From assembly GCA_050747245.1 (NCBI GenBank), contig JBOGNO010000012.1, positions 1 through 64,000 of the forward strand: 64,000 bases of DNA. The letters run 5' to 3'. This stretch comes from JBOGNO01 sp050747245 (GTDB taxonomy: Bacteria > Acidobacteriota > Terriglobia > Acidiferrales > UBA7541). The notes under the pieces are model-generated. The model ran no database searches. It had not been told where the DNA came from and worked only from the letters and a program-made list of their open reading frames with translations. A program made the position numbers and the translations under genes. Below, one piece after another: positions 55,349-64,000 of this stretch. Position 1 is the stretch's first letter. Each line of letters opens with the position of its first letter.

Positions 55349-56202
55349 CTAGGCCGGCTAGCATCGAACGTACACACTCCCGATTGCCAGGGCGCCCACA
55401 CGGGAATCCCGCCATTATTGCCAATCATTTGCTGAAGCTCATTACTCCAACTGGTTGCCGCACCCGCCTGCTTTCCATTTAGAACGCCGAGCCCATCGCT
55501 CAAGTTCGTGGACCAGTTCCAGAAGTCATCGAAGTTGGCGGGCGGATCTAGCTGAGTTAAACCAATGCCACTCGGACAACTACAATTCAGCGGAAACCCG
55601 CTGGCGTCAAACTGGTGGTACACCCCCGTAGGAGCACTCGTCCATGCTCTCGATTCCTCAGCTATCGTGTTTTCAAAAAACCAGGGGCTATTAGCCATTG
55701 CGTCTACAGCCGACGGCAGGGGGTTTGTTCCGACGATATTGAAATTGAAGTTCGCGCTCCCAGTAGTATTCCCACAACTGTCATATCCGGTCCATTGGAT
55801 GGTGACGGTGCCGCCGGCATACCCCACAGGGCTCCAGTCGAAATCAGTTGGTTCATTACATGTCCACCACCCGCTGACCTGGACGTTAGTCTGCTCTCCC
55901 GTGGCTGCCGTCCAGTTTATATCCATGTCGTACGATGCGCTATCGCACCCAGCAGGCTCTAAACTCAACTGCGGCATCATCGGGATGTCGTCGATTTTCA
56001 ACGTATCCCCCGGATTCACAGTTGCGCCGTTGTTTGTGACCTGCAGCGTTTGCCCGTGTACAGTTACGCAGCCCCCGAGCACGAAGAGGAGCAGAGCCGC
56101 GCACCTGCAGCCGAGGCGATAAACAAGCACCTGTACCCCCGGGAGCCTGCTTGGAAGCAACCCGGCGAAAGACAAGGTCCCAATGGCCCTTTGCCCGTTC
56201 AT
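55300..56202 (-). CDS. Exported protein, frameshifted near the end
   Basis: A 300-residue reading frame starting at ATG 56202, with GAGGAG about nine bases upstream. It has a signal peptide (ALLLFVLGGCVTVHG). The body has Cys/Trp-rich beta segments (NWTAATGEQTNVQVSGWWTC, TVTIQWTGYDSCGNTTG). Near 55348 the frame breaks: it runs on into PQRARTALPMPIG, while the natural continuation is found in another frame down to 55172 (next entry). One missing base would explain it. Function unknown. Confidence 0.7.
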   Translation of the reverse strand: MNGQRAIGTLSFAGLLPSRLPGVQVLVYRLGCRCAALLLFVLGGCVTVHGQTLQVTNNGATVNPGDTLKIDDIPMMPQLSLEPAGCDSASYDMDINWTAATGEQTNVQVSGWWTCNEPTDFDWSPVGYAGGTVTIQWTGYDSCGNTTGSANFNFNIVGTNPLPSAVDAMANSPWFFENTIAEESRAWTSAPTGVYHQFDASGFPLNCSCPSGIGLTQLDPPANFDDFWNWSTNLSDGLGVLNGKQAGAATSWSNELQQMIGNNGGIPVWAPWQSGVCTFDASRPSGLPQRARTALPMPIG

Positions 56203-56281
56203 AAGGAGATCCTCCTCTTGACGCATCGCCTGACCGTCCCTCCCTGAGCGATATCCCTGCCTGCTCCAGCTATAGCCACGA

Positions 56282-57187
56282 TCATTGCGGGGCGAGTGGC
56301 GAAATTTTCTCACTGGGATGCTGGATCACGGCCCAGGCCTTCGCCATGAGGGTGTCTACGCCGCCGCGGCGGTAGGCCGCCAGGAAAGCCTGCGCCTCCT
56401 TTAAGCGGTAGTATGCGCATTCCGAGACTTGGTCGTCTCGCCCGCGCCCAGCGTTCGCGGCGCGCCCGGCCTGGACTTCATGTTCAAGAAGAGCAACCAC
56501 GTCGGCGGTCGGCGCCTTTGCGTCCATCAGTTTCAGCACGGACTCCGCCACATCGTGCTCCGCTGCCCTCAAACACTGATACCTCATCGAAAGCTGAAAA
56601 TGATCCGAGCCCACGTATGCGCCGACATCATAGATGACCGCATCGACGGACACATCCACGGATTCAATGTTCGCCGAGGAATATGGCGGGTGCGAAGAAA
56701 ATGTCGAAAGTACATTTGCGATCCCATCCGCGCGCTTTTTGTATTCAGTCGGACTCACATCAAAGAGTGAAGATATCAGGCGAAGCTCCCCAGGGGCCAT
56801 AGCTCCACGCATGCTCGCCGGTGCATTGTGTTCCTGCATGAAGTAGCTTCTCGCTCGAAAGTGTGACAATCCGCTCGATGATTGAATGTTCCATTCGATC
56901 GCATAGGCCCTTGCCGAATGGGAGGTGTCGTTTCGCAGAAGAACCAGGTAAGGGCGGAAGGCTGCATAACCGTCAAGATTCTCGAATCCAGGGTAATTAT
57001 CATTCAGGAGCTGCTCAAACCCGCCATCACCCGGACGAACCAGCGTCAGTTGCCGCGAAGGCCCGGATTGTGCAGAGGCGATCGAGGGCGTCATCCAGAG
57101 AAAAATGAGGATAGTTAGCCACGGAGCAAAACGATGAGAGCGCTCCAGGCCTTTCCCCCAACTTCGCCTGCATCTGAAATCCATCAC
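56282..57187 (-). CDS. Exported protein, unknown
   Basis: A 301-residue protein with an N-terminal signal (WLTILIFLWMTPSIASA after a basic stretch). Residues ~45-190 are beta-rich with segments such as YAAFRPYLVLLRNDTSHSARAYAIEWNI; residues ~210-290 are helical (ECAYYRLKEAQAFLAAYRRGG). No known family recognised. It is 80 bases upstream of the frameshifted gene on the same strand and probably in one operon with it. Confidence 0.7.
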   Translation of the reverse strand: MMDFRCRRSWGKGLERSHRFAPWLTILIFLWMTPSIASAQSGPSRQLTLVRPGDGGFEQLLNDNYPGFENLDGYAAFRPYLVLLRNDTSHSARAYAIEWNIQSSSGLSHFRARSYFMQEHNAPASMRGAMAPGELRLISSLFDVSPTEYKKRADGIANVLSTFSSHPPYSSANIESVDVSVDAVIYDVGAYVGSDHFQLSMRYQCLRAAEHDVAESVLKLMDAKAPTADVVALLEHEVQAGRAANAGRGRDDQVSECAYYRLKEAQAFLAAYRRGGVDTLMAKAWAVIQHPSEKISPLAPQ

Positions 57188-57427
57188 TGACCTCCTCCTA
57201 TTTATTCAAAGTACCTTACGCAAGGCTTTAATAATGCAGCGTGGTATTCCATGTCAAGCTAAATCTGACTCTCCTGCTATGATTTTCCCTCTACATTCTG
57301 CGCCTCCCGGCGGCTCCACGGCAAAACGGCCGAGAATGTCGTGCGCCTCTTGCTGCCTGTACGCGTGGCAGTCTAAGATGGCAAGTGAGTTCCGTAACGC
57401 GAGGCAGATTTCAAACCAAGGAGCGCC

Positions 57428-58513
57428 ATGCCGGACGGCCGAACGAGTGAAGAAATCGTCTTCGAAGCGCTGCGCAGCGTGATGGACCCCGAGCTGCGCA
57501 AGGACATTGTTTCGCTCAATCTTGTGAAAAACGTCCGCGTGGCCGATGGACGCGTTTCGCTACTTGTTCAGCGCACCGCTCCGCCCGGCCCGGTTCGCAT
57601 AGCGCTCGACCAAAACATCCGCGCCGCGCTCGCGCGCATTGATGGCATTCGCGAAGTAGATTTGAAATTTGAAGCCACTGCCACGCCCGGCCGCTCTGCT
57701 GGAGATAAGCCTCCCATCCCGGGAGTAAAAAATCTCATCGCCGTCGCCAGCGGCAAGGGCGGAGTAGGGAAGACCACCGTCGCCGTGAATCTCGCCATCG
57801 CCCTCCAGCAACTCGGCGCCGCCGTCGGCTTGCTCGACGCCGACGTGTACGGCCCTAACGTTCCGGTCATGCTTGGCACCACGGAAATGCCTCAGGCCAT
57901 GAGCGAGAACGCCATCATTCCCGTCACCGCTTACGGTGTGAAAATGATTTCCATGGGACTCCTCAATCCCGGCGATAAGCCACTCATCTGGCGCGGGCCC
58001 ATGCTGCACAGCGTCATCCAGCAGTTTCTCCGCGGCGTGCAGTGGGGCGAACTCGATTACCTGATCGTGGATTTGCCTCCGGGCACCGGCGACGTGCAAT
58101 TGACGCTGATCCAAAGCTCCGCCGTGAGCGGCGCGGTGCTGGTCACCACGCCTTCGGTCGTCGCTCTCGCCGACGTGCGCAAAGCCATCGAAATGTTTCG
58201 CCAGGTGCACGTCGAAATCCTCGGCGTCGTCGAAAACATGAGCTATCTTATCTGCCCTCATTGCAACGAGCGTGTGGACGTCTTCGGCTACGGCGAAGGC
58301 CGAAAAATGGCGGAACTTTTCGGCGTGCCCTTCCTCGGCGAAATCGAAATTGATCCGCGCATCCGCATCGGCGGAGATACCGGCAAGCCCGTCGCCGCGT
58401 TGGGCGAAAATGCTCCGGGCGCGAAGAGCGTTTACGCCCTCGCGCGCCAATTCATCGCTCAGCTGAACGCTCTGAATTCTTCCGCCGCCGCGCCTTCGGT
58501 CCAGATTCTCTGA
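57428..58513 (+). CDS. mrp: Mrp/ApbC-type Fe-S cluster carrier ATPase
   Basis: A 361-residue protein. Residues 5-85 are the MIP18/DUF59-type domain. The ParA-like ATPase begins at ~103: the deviant Walker A is SGKGGVGKTT (108-117); DADVYGPNVPVML and DYLIVDLPPGTGD are typical of Mrp. The CxxC pair in LICPHCNERV is for cluster binding. Mrp proteins hold and transfer Fe-S clusters to apo-proteins. AAGGAG precedes the ATG. Confidence 0.94.
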   Translation: MPDGRTSEEIVFEALRSVMDPELRKDIVSLNLVKNVRVADGRVSLLVQRTAPPGPVRIALDQNIRAALARIDGIREVDLKFEATATPGRSAGDKPPIPGVKNLIAVASGKGGVGKTTVAVNLAIALQQLGAAVGLLDADVYGPNVPVMLGTTEMPQAMSENAIIPVTAYGVKMISMGLLNPGDKPLIWRGPMLHSVIQQFLRGVQWGELDYLIVDLPPGTGDVQLTLIQSSAVSGAVLVTTPSVVALADVRKAIEMFRQVHVEILGVVENMSYLICPHCNERVDVFGYGEGRKMAELFGVPFLGEIEIDPRIRIGGDTGKPVAALGENAPGAKSVYALARQFIAQLNALNSSAAAPSVQIL

Positions 58514-58862
58514 CCTCGAGTCCGAGCGCAGCCCCACAGTGAACTCTCACGCTCCTGCACTGAAAATAAATGACTTATAAAAGTAACTTTCTAATTTCTA
58601 ATCGGGACAAATCGATTGGGTCGCGAATCGCTAAGCTATTGAAAACAAAGACCCGACCTCATTTCTAATCGGGACAAGATCACGTTTTTCTCACATCAAA
58701 AATAGCCCCGATCGACTTTTCGAAAAATGCGCCGCAAGTCGCTCCGCCGATGAGCTCCTCCCCATGCCCCCGCGGCCTTCTTGTTCGACCTTTCCGCGTG
58801 TGCTAACGTTGCGTGTTTCTTGCCGCGCGGGAATTCCGCGCGCCGCGATTCCGAGGGAAATC
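58514..58862. other. Gene-free stretch with repeat copy B
   Basis: About 350 bases between mrp and the gamma-carbonic anhydrase gene, AT-richer than the rest in 58560-58700. It holds the structured repeat listed next. The open frame from 58764 upstream of the carbonic anhydrase start is not convincing. Confidence 0.6.
58595..58677 (+). repeat. Structured repeat, copy B
   Basis: TTCTAATCGGGAC occurs at 58596-58608 and 58663-58675, 67 bases apart, exactly as in copy A1. TTGGGTC (58616-58622) pairs with GACCCGA (58650-58656) around a loop with CTAAGCTATTGAAAACAAA. The stem differs from A1 (CTCGG/CCGAG) but both can pair. Function unknown. Confidence 0.6.
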
Positions 58863-59381
58863 TTGATACGCAGTTATCGAGGCAAGTCGCCGCAAGTCTC
58901 CGCCACCGCTTACGTGGATGCTGCCGCGGTCGTAATCGGCGATGTTTCGATAGGCGAACATTCGAGCGTCTGGCCCTGCGTCGTGATTCGCGGCGACGTG
59001 CACTGGATTCGCATTGGCGCGCGCACGAATATTCAAGACGGCTCCATGCTCCACGTGATGCGCGAAGCGCATCCGTTGCAAATCGGCGACGGCGTGACCA
59101 TCGGCCACGGCTGCGTGTTGCACGGCTGCGCGATTGATTCGCGCTGCCTCGTCGGCATGGGCGCAATCATTTTGAATGGCGCGCGCGTTGGCGCAGGCTC
59201 CATCATTGCCGCCGGCACGCTCGTTCCCGAAGGAACAGTAGTGCCGCCAGGCAGTCTTTTCATGGGGCATCCGGGAAAATTTCGCCGCGCGCTCACCGCC
59301 GCCGATTTCGAAAGCATAGATCAATACGCCGCGCGCTACGTCGAATACAAAGAATCGTACAAAGCCGAGCCAGCGAAGTGA
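58863..59381 (+). CDS. Gamma-class carbonic anhydrase family protein
   Basis: A 172-residue left-handed beta-helix protein started at TTG 58863 (GAGGG five bases before); the frame is open further upstream but that part does not resemble the family. The hexapeptide repeat pattern is clear: VVIGDVSIGEHSSVWPCVVIRGDVHWIRIGARTNIQDGS, then VTIGHGCVLHGCAI. The metal-binding His residues lie in MLHV, TIGHGC and VLHGC. Gamma-carbonic anhydrases hydrate CO2; some members are only structural. It is followed by hisS. Confidence 0.88.
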   Translation: MIRSYRGKSPQVSATAYVDAAAVVIGDVSIGEHSSVWPCVVIRGDVHWIRIGARTNIQDGSMLHVMREAHPLQIGDGVTIGHGCVLHGCAIDSRCLVGMGAIILNGARVGAGSIIAAGTLVPEGTVVPPGSLFMGHPGKFRRALTAADFESIDQYAARYVEYKESYKAEPAK

Positions 59382-59472
59382 GCGAAGCGCAGGATTTCCG
59401 AAGCGGCCGTCTTCTGCGCCTTTTGCTTCCCGATGGTTCGAATCGGGAAGGCAGGCAAGTGTTGAGGAACGC

Positions 59473-61065
59473 GTGACAGAAGCACCAAAACCCGAAAAAG
59501 ATAAGCGCAAATTCCAGGCTATCAAAGGAGTGCGCGATATTTTGCCGCCTGAATCCGCGCTCTGGAATCGCGTCGAACAGGCCGCGCGCGAAGTCTTCGC
59601 TTCCTACAATTTCGCCGAAATCCGCTTGCCCATCTTCGAGCAAACCGAGCTTTTTGTCCGCTCTATTGGCGAGGAGACGGAGGTTGTGGACAAGGAGATG
59701 TACTGGATGGAAGGCGCACGCGCTGATTTGCTTCAGCTTCGCGCCCGCATCCAAAGCTACGTCATTTCGGCACCGGATGCCTCGTCGGCCGGCTACGGTA
59801 GCCCTGCCTATTTCCGGGAGCTCCTCCACGATTTCATGAATGGTCTTGACGATGAGCTGGTCTCCGGGGAAGTCGAATTTAATGAAGGTGAGAAAAGGGC
59901 CTATGAGCACTTTCGAAATGGCGTGGCACATTTCCAAAATCTTTTGGCGGAGAGCAGTGGGGACAACTTCGCGATTGCTCGCGCATTCAGGAATCTGAAA
60001 CAAGTCGCCGGCGACATCCAGCTTGGGAGCCTGAGTCTGCGGCCCGAAGCGACGGCCTCGGTGTGCCGCGCATACATCGAGCACGGGATGCAGACGCTGC
60101 CGGGCGATGTAAAGCTCTACTACATCGGGCCGATGTTTCGTCGCGAGCGCCCGCAAAAGGGGCGTTATCGGCAGTTCTACCAAATCGGCGCGGAAGTGCT
60201 TGGGCAATCGGATGCGCCCGCGATTGACGCCGAAGTGATCGAAATGCTGCTTACTTTTTTTTCAAGAGTGGGCCTGAGCGGCGCAACGCTATACATCAAT
60301 TCCATCGGCTGCAAGGAATGCCGGCCGAAATACGTGGAAATTCTTCGCGAAGCGTTGCGCAAAGTGAAGGAGCAACTTGGCGCAGATAGCCAGCGGCGCA
60401 TCGAAACGAATCCCCTGCGCGTTCTCGATTCGAAAGTGCCGAACGAGCAAACGATAATCGAGAAGCTGCCGCGAATTGCGGAGCATTTATGCGAAGAGTG
60501 CCGCGACAAGTTTGCGAAACTTCAAACCGAATTAAAGCTCCGCAGCATCACGTATGAAATCAACTGGCGTCTCGTGCGCGGCCTCGATTATTACGTGCGC
60601 ACGACATTTGAAATCACCGCTCCCGGCCTCGGCTCGCAGAATGCGGTGTGCGGCGGCGGACGCTATGACGGGTTGGTGGAATTGCTCGGCGGTCCGCCGA
60701 CAAAGGGCATTGGTTTCGCGATCGGCACAGACCGCCTGATTCTCTCGCTCCAGGAATCGGGGAAACTCAAGCCCGAAGCGCGCGTGGATGTGTTCATCGC
60801 GTGGATGGGTGAGAAATCGAATCCGGCGGCGGTGCGACTCGCGAAAAAGCTGCGCGAAGCGTCGCTCGCCGTCGAGTTGCCGCCGGAAGAATTGAAATTC
60901 AAGAAATCACTCAGCCTCGCCGATAAATTGGGCGCGCGATTCGCGCTCATCATAGGCGAAGATGAAATTGCATCCGGGCAGTTGACGCTCAAGCGCCTCT
61001 CCGACGGCGAACAGAGAAAACTGCCGGAGTCTGAATTGATTTCCGCAGTGAAGAGTTCGCGGTAA
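59473..61065 (+). CDS. hisS: Histidyl-tRNA synthetase with large insertion
   Basis: A 530-residue HisRS starting with GTG. The usual length is 420-430. The N-terminal FQAIKGVRDILPPESALW (motif 1 region), SLSLRPEATASVCRAYIEH (motif 2), PQKGRYRQFYQIG and the GIGFAIGTDRLIL (motif 3) end are normal. Between DKEMYWMEGARA (~74-84) and SLSLRPE (~186) there are about 100 extra residues (codons 59728-60024) not found in ordinary HisRS, kept in frame and free of stops. The anticodon-binding domain is at the C-terminal end. Next gene: aspS, 15 bases downstream. Confidence 0.93.
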   Translation: MTEAPKPEKDKRKFQAIKGVRDILPPESALWNRVEQAAREVFASYNFAEIRLPIFEQTELFVRSIGEETEVVDKEMYWMEGARADLLQLRARIQSYVISAPDASSAGYGSPAYFRELLHDFMNGLDDELVSGEVEFNEGEKRAYEHFRNGVAHFQNLLAESSGDNFAIARAFRNLKQVAGDIQLGSLSLRPEATASVCRAYIEHGMQTLPGDVKLYYIGPMFRRERPQKGRYRQFYQIGAEVLGQSDAPAIDAEVIEMLLTFFSRVGLSGATLYINSIGCKECRPKYVEILREALRKVKEQLGADSQRRIETNPLRVLDSKVPNEQTIIEKLPRIAEHLCEECRDKFAKLQTELKLRSITYEINWRLVRGLDYYVRTTFEITAPGLGSQNAVCGGGRYDGLVELLGGPPTKGIGFAIGTDRLILSLQESGKLKPEARVDVFIAWMGEKSNPAAVRLAKKLREASLAVELPPEELKFKKSLSLADKLGARFALIIGEDEIASGQLTLKRLSDGEQRKLPESELISAVKSSR

Positions 61066-61080
61066 GAGTCAGGGAGAGTG

Positions 61081-62865
61081 ATGGCACTCGATTCGCAAGG
61101 AAATTTGCAGCGCACACATTATTGCGGCGCACTGCGCGCGGCGGACGCGGATAAAAATGTCGTGCTGATGGGCTGGGTGCATCGCCGCCGCGATCTGGGC
61201 CAGCTTATTTTCATTGACCTCCGCGACCGCGAAGGAATCGTGCAGGTGGTTTTCAATAAGGAAGCGCATGCCGCCGCGCACGCGAAGGCCGAAGAGCTGC
61301 GCTCGGAATTTGTGGTAGCCGTCGAAGGCCGCGTGCTGCGGCGGCAAAAACCCAATCCTGATTTGCCGACGGGAGAAATCGAGGTGCTGGCTTCCCTGCT
61401 GCTGATTCTGAACACCGCGGAAACGCCGCCGTTCCAGATCGAAGACGAAGTGAGGGCCAGCGACGAGACACGGCTGCGGCATCGCTATCTCGATCTGCGG
61501 CGGCCGAAGCCGAACCGCAATCTCGCGCTCCGCCATCGCGTGATTTTCGAAATCCGTAAGGCCATGGACGAGATGGGCTTCTATGAAATCGAGACGCCGA
61601 TTCTGACGCGTTCGACCCCAGAAGGCGCGCGCGATTATCTGGTGCCCAGCCGGCTGCATCACGGGCAGTTCTACGCGCTGCCGCAATCGCCGCAAATCTT
61701 CAAACAGATTCTGATGATTTCCGGCATGGACCGCTATTTCCAGATTGTGCGCTGCTTCCGCGACGAAGATAACCGCGCGGACCGCCAGCCGGAATTCACG
61801 CAACTGGACTTGGAGATGTCATTCCCGCGGCAGGAGGATATTTTCGAAGTGATCGAACGCGTGATGGTGCGCGCGTGGGCCGTGTGCGGCGTGGAAGTGA
61901 AACGCCCGTTCCGCCATCTCGATTACCAAGAGGCGCTGCGGCGCTTCGGCTCCGATAAACCGGATCTGCGTTTCGGGATGGAGTTGCACGACGTGACTTC
62001 ACATTTCGAGCCGAGTCGCGCGAAATTTCAGATTGAAGGAAACGTTTATGCGCTCGTTGCGCCGGGCGCGGCGGCGTACTCGCGTAAGCAGTTGGACGAA
62101 CTCACGGAACTTGCGAAACAGGCAGGCGCGCGCGCGCTTTACTCTGTGAAAGTCACAAATGAAGGAGTGAGTTCAGCGCTCGAGAAGACTCTCGGCGCGG
62201 AAGCGGTGAAGAAAATTGTGGCCGCGACAGGAGCGAAGCCGGGCGAGCTGATCCTCGCGGTCGCGGCGCAGAGGCACGTTAAGGGCGTGGACAATTCCGC
62301 GTTCGTCGCGGGGCAATTGCGGCTGCGGCTGGGAGATCAACTCAATTTGATTGATCGCAGCCGCTGGGAATTCGCGTGGATCACGGGCTTCGCGCTCTTC
62401 GAGTGGAGCGAGACGGACAAACGCTGGGTGAGCGCGCAACATCCGTTCACGGGAATCGTCGAAGAGGACCTCGACAAGCTCGAATCCGAGCCGTGGAAGT
62501 GCCGTTCGAAAGGCTACGACTTGGTGCTGAACGGCATCGAGCTTGGCTCCGGCAGCATTCGGATTCACCGGCAGGATGTTCAGGAGCGCATGTTTCGCGC
62601 GCTGGGCTTGAGCGAAGAACAGCTGCGGCAGCGTTTCGGATTTTTTCTCGACGCGCTCACTTATGGGACTCCGCCGCACGGCGGAATCGCGCTCGGAATC
62701 GACCGCATTGTCATGCTTCTCGCGGGCGAGACATCCATTCGCGAAGTCATCGCGTTCCCGAAAACCACCGCCGCTCAGGATTTGATGGCCGATTCGCCGT
62801 CGAGCGTGAGCGCCGATCAATTGGAAGAACTGGGGATATCAGTGAAACCGTCAAAAAAGATCTAG
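61081..62865 (+). CDS. aspS: Aspartyl-tRNA synthetase, bacterial type
   Basis: A 594-residue AspRS from ATG 61081 (a GTG immediately before it is also possible; AGGGAG is four bases before the ATG). It has the N-terminal anticodon-binding OB fold (VVLMGWVHRRRDLGQLIFIDLRDREGIVQVVF), class II motif 2 (YFQIVRCFRDEDNRADRQPEFTQLD), the bacterial GAD insertion and motif 3 GIALGIDRIVMLL. Whether it also charges tRNA-Asn cannot be decided from sequence by eye. It is coupled to hisS. Confidence 0.97.
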   Translation: MALDSQGNLQRTHYCGALRAADADKNVVLMGWVHRRRDLGQLIFIDLRDREGIVQVVFNKEAHAAAHAKAEELRSEFVVAVEGRVLRRQKPNPDLPTGEIEVLASLLLILNTAETPPFQIEDEVRASDETRLRHRYLDLRRPKPNRNLALRHRVIFEIRKAMDEMGFYEIETPILTRSTPEGARDYLVPSRLHHGQFYALPQSPQIFKQILMISGMDRYFQIVRCFRDEDNRADRQPEFTQLDLEMSFPRQEDIFEVIERVMVRAWAVCGVEVKRPFRHLDYQEALRRFGSDKPDLRFGMELHDVTSHFEPSRAKFQIEGNVYALVAPGAAAYSRKQLDELTELAKQAGARALYSVKVTNEGVSSALEKTLGAEAVKKIVAATGAKPGELILAVAAQRHVKGVDNSAFVAGQLRLRLGDQLNLIDRSRWEFAWITGFALFEWSETDKRWVSAQHPFTGIVEEDLDKLESEPWKCRSKGYDLVLNGIELGSGSIRIHRQDVQERMFRALGLSEEQLRQRFGFFLDALTYGTPPHGGIALGIDRIVMLLAGETSIREVIAFPKTTAAQDLMADSPSSVSADQLEELGISVKPSKKI

Positions 62866-62897
62866 AGATCTTCTTTGCGCTGCGGGCGTGAGGCGTC

Positions 62898-63137
62898 ATG
62901 TTTGAATTATCGGGACCGGGACTCGCTGAAAGAGACATAAGTAAGAGGTATCTCGCCGTGTGTGTGACTGCGGCAATTCTGCTGGCTTCGGTGGCTGCGA
63001 TACTTTGGTTTTTTTTCCGCTGGGCTCTTTGGCTGGCCATACCTTTGAGCTTGATCGTGCTGGCGATGGGCCTTGCCGCTACATTCTGGATTGTCGGCCG
63101 AATTCTGCCGAAAAAGATTCCGACGGCGCGATCGTAA
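62898..63137 (+). CDS. Small two-helix membrane protein, unknown
   Basis: A 79-residue protein with two hydrophobic segments (YLAVCVTAAILLASVAAILWFFF, LWLAIPLSLIVLAMGLAATFWIVG) and short charged ends. No family recognised. It begins 32 bases after aspS and the mutL start is 55 bases after it. Confidence 0.6.
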   Translation: MFELSGPGLAERDISKRYLAVCVTAAILLASVAAILWFFFRWALWLAIPLSLIVLAMGLAATFWIVGRILPKKIPTARS

Positions 63138-63192
63138 GAGATGGGTATTTATTCAGGACGCATCTGTGATTTGATACTGACGAGCATTCTTT

Positions 63193-64000
63193 GATGTCCC
63201 GCATACGAATACTACCGGAAAACGTCGCGAACAAAATCGCCGCGGGCGAAGCGATCGAGCGCCCGGCATCGGTGGTGAAGGAGCTACTCGAAAATTCGCT
63301 CGACGCCGGGGCGCGCACGATTCGCGTGGAAGTGGAATCGGGCGGCAAACGACTGGTGCGCGTCACAGACGACGGCTCTGGTATGGGGCACGACGACGCG
63401 CTGCTGGCTTTCGAGCGCCACGCGACTTCGAAGCTGCGCACGGCGGACGATTTGCTTTCCATCGCGACGCTGGGATTTCGCGGGGAAGCGCTGCCTTCGA
63501 TTGCGGCCGTTTCGCGGCTGGTGCTGGAAACGCGCGCGACGGAAGAGGAGCAGGGAACGCGCATCGAATTCGCGGGCGGCAAACTCCTGAGCGTGAAGCC
63601 TGCAGGCGCGCCGGTGGGCACGTCCATCAGCGTGGGAGACATTTTTTATTGCGTGCCGGCGCGTCGAAAATTTCTGAAGTCGGAAACGACGGAGCTGGGG
63701 CACATTGCTTCGCTCGTCACGCACTACGCGCTGGCGCATCCCGACCGGCAATTCGTGCTGAAAACTCCGAGCCAGGAAATCCTGAACGTAGCGCCCACGG
63801 AACAGCTTGCGGACCGCGTGTATCAAGTCTTCGGGCGGGCCGCGCTGGACGAGCTCCTCGAAATTCCCCGCGTGACAGCGCCCGTTCGCGCTGCGATCAC
63901 CGAGCCGGCGTTCGAAGAGAGCGAAGAAGCCGGGCAACTTGGGATTTCGGGATTCACTTCGCGCCCCGAGGTGCAACGCACGAATCGCAACGGAATTTAT
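63193..64000 (+). CDS. mutL: DNA mismatch repair protein MutL, N-terminal part
   Basis: The gene runs off the end of the window; 269 codons are present. The GHKL ATPase domain is clear: IRILPENVANKIAAGEAIERPASVVKELLENSLDAGA, DDGSGM, ATSKL and the lid GFRGEALPSIAAVS. MutL couples MutS mismatch recognition to strand cutting. The ATG at 63193 gives the usual N-terminus. A NucS-like nuclease is present elsewhere in the window (19480). Confidence 0.95.

Noticed and set aside
58764..58862. Upstream extension of the carbonic anhydrase frame
   Set aside because: The 33 extra residues are Arg/Cys/Pro-rich and unlike the family; TTG 58863 with GAGGG upstream is the better start.
59293..60207. Long antisense frame opposite hisS
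   Set aside because: Typical shadow of GC-rich coding DNA; the plus-strand hisS motifs are decisive.

Overview
This window looks like the chromosome of a soil-type Acidobacteriota (inference). The grounds are high GC, a fused S10-spc-alpha ribosomal super-operon with Ala/Lys-rich protein tails, four large Ser/Thr protein kinases (two with TolB-like propellers, one with PEGA domains), DUF4382/DUF5666 and DUF4097 proteins, and a PadR gene overlapping a permease-prefix-type membrane protein. Kdo hydroxylase and lipoproteins point to a diderm envelope. No 16S rRNA or tRNA gene is present to fix the taxon.

Layout. (1) 1-16572, plus strand: the end of tuf, then rpsJ-rplC-rplD-rplW-rplB-(unknown basic Cys protein)-rpsS-rplV-rpsC-rplP-rpmC-rpsQ-rplN-rplX-rplE-rpsZ-rpsH-rplF-rplR-rpsE-rpmD-rplO-secY-adk-map-infA-rpmJ-rpsM-rpsK-rpsD-rpoA-rplQ, closed by a hairpin terminator. 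This is one translation and secretion module. (2) 16695-18155: guaB on the minus strand with a leader hairpin, facing away from a YheT-like hydrolase. (3) 19480-21470: a lower-GC stretch with a NucS-like nuclease, a small membrane-protein gene that has its own promoter and terminator, and a structured repeat family. (4) 21471-24583: HxlR regulator, NmrA-type reductase, ester cyclase and a Tat-exported M24 peptidase. (5) 24600-37430: two kinases, a periplasmic coiled-coil protein, BON and DUF4382/DUF5666 lipoproteins, a DUF962 protein, Kdo hydroxylase and a DUF4097 beta-repeat protein. (6) 37524-47058: secA, a large unknown membrane protein, an SRPBCC-type protein, a PadR/permease-prefix pair and a MOSC protein. 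(7) 47179-57187: two more kinases, two decayed copies of the SRPBCC gene end, and four secreted proteins of unknown role, one of them frameshifted. (8) 57428-64000: an Mrp-type Fe-S carrier, a second copy of the structured repeat, gamma-carbonic anhydrase, hisS with a large insertion, aspS, a small membrane protein and the start of mutL.

The most unusual signals are these: a 67-base-spaced repeat (TTTCTAATCGRGACA) at two places 37 kb apart, bracketing a hairpin whose stem changes while its loop is conserved; an unrecognised basic protein with a CxxC motif inserted between rplB and rpsS; a roughly 100-residue in-frame insertion in HisRS; and SRPBCC gene-end remnants flanking a kinase gene. No transposase, integrase, cas gene or tRNA was found.
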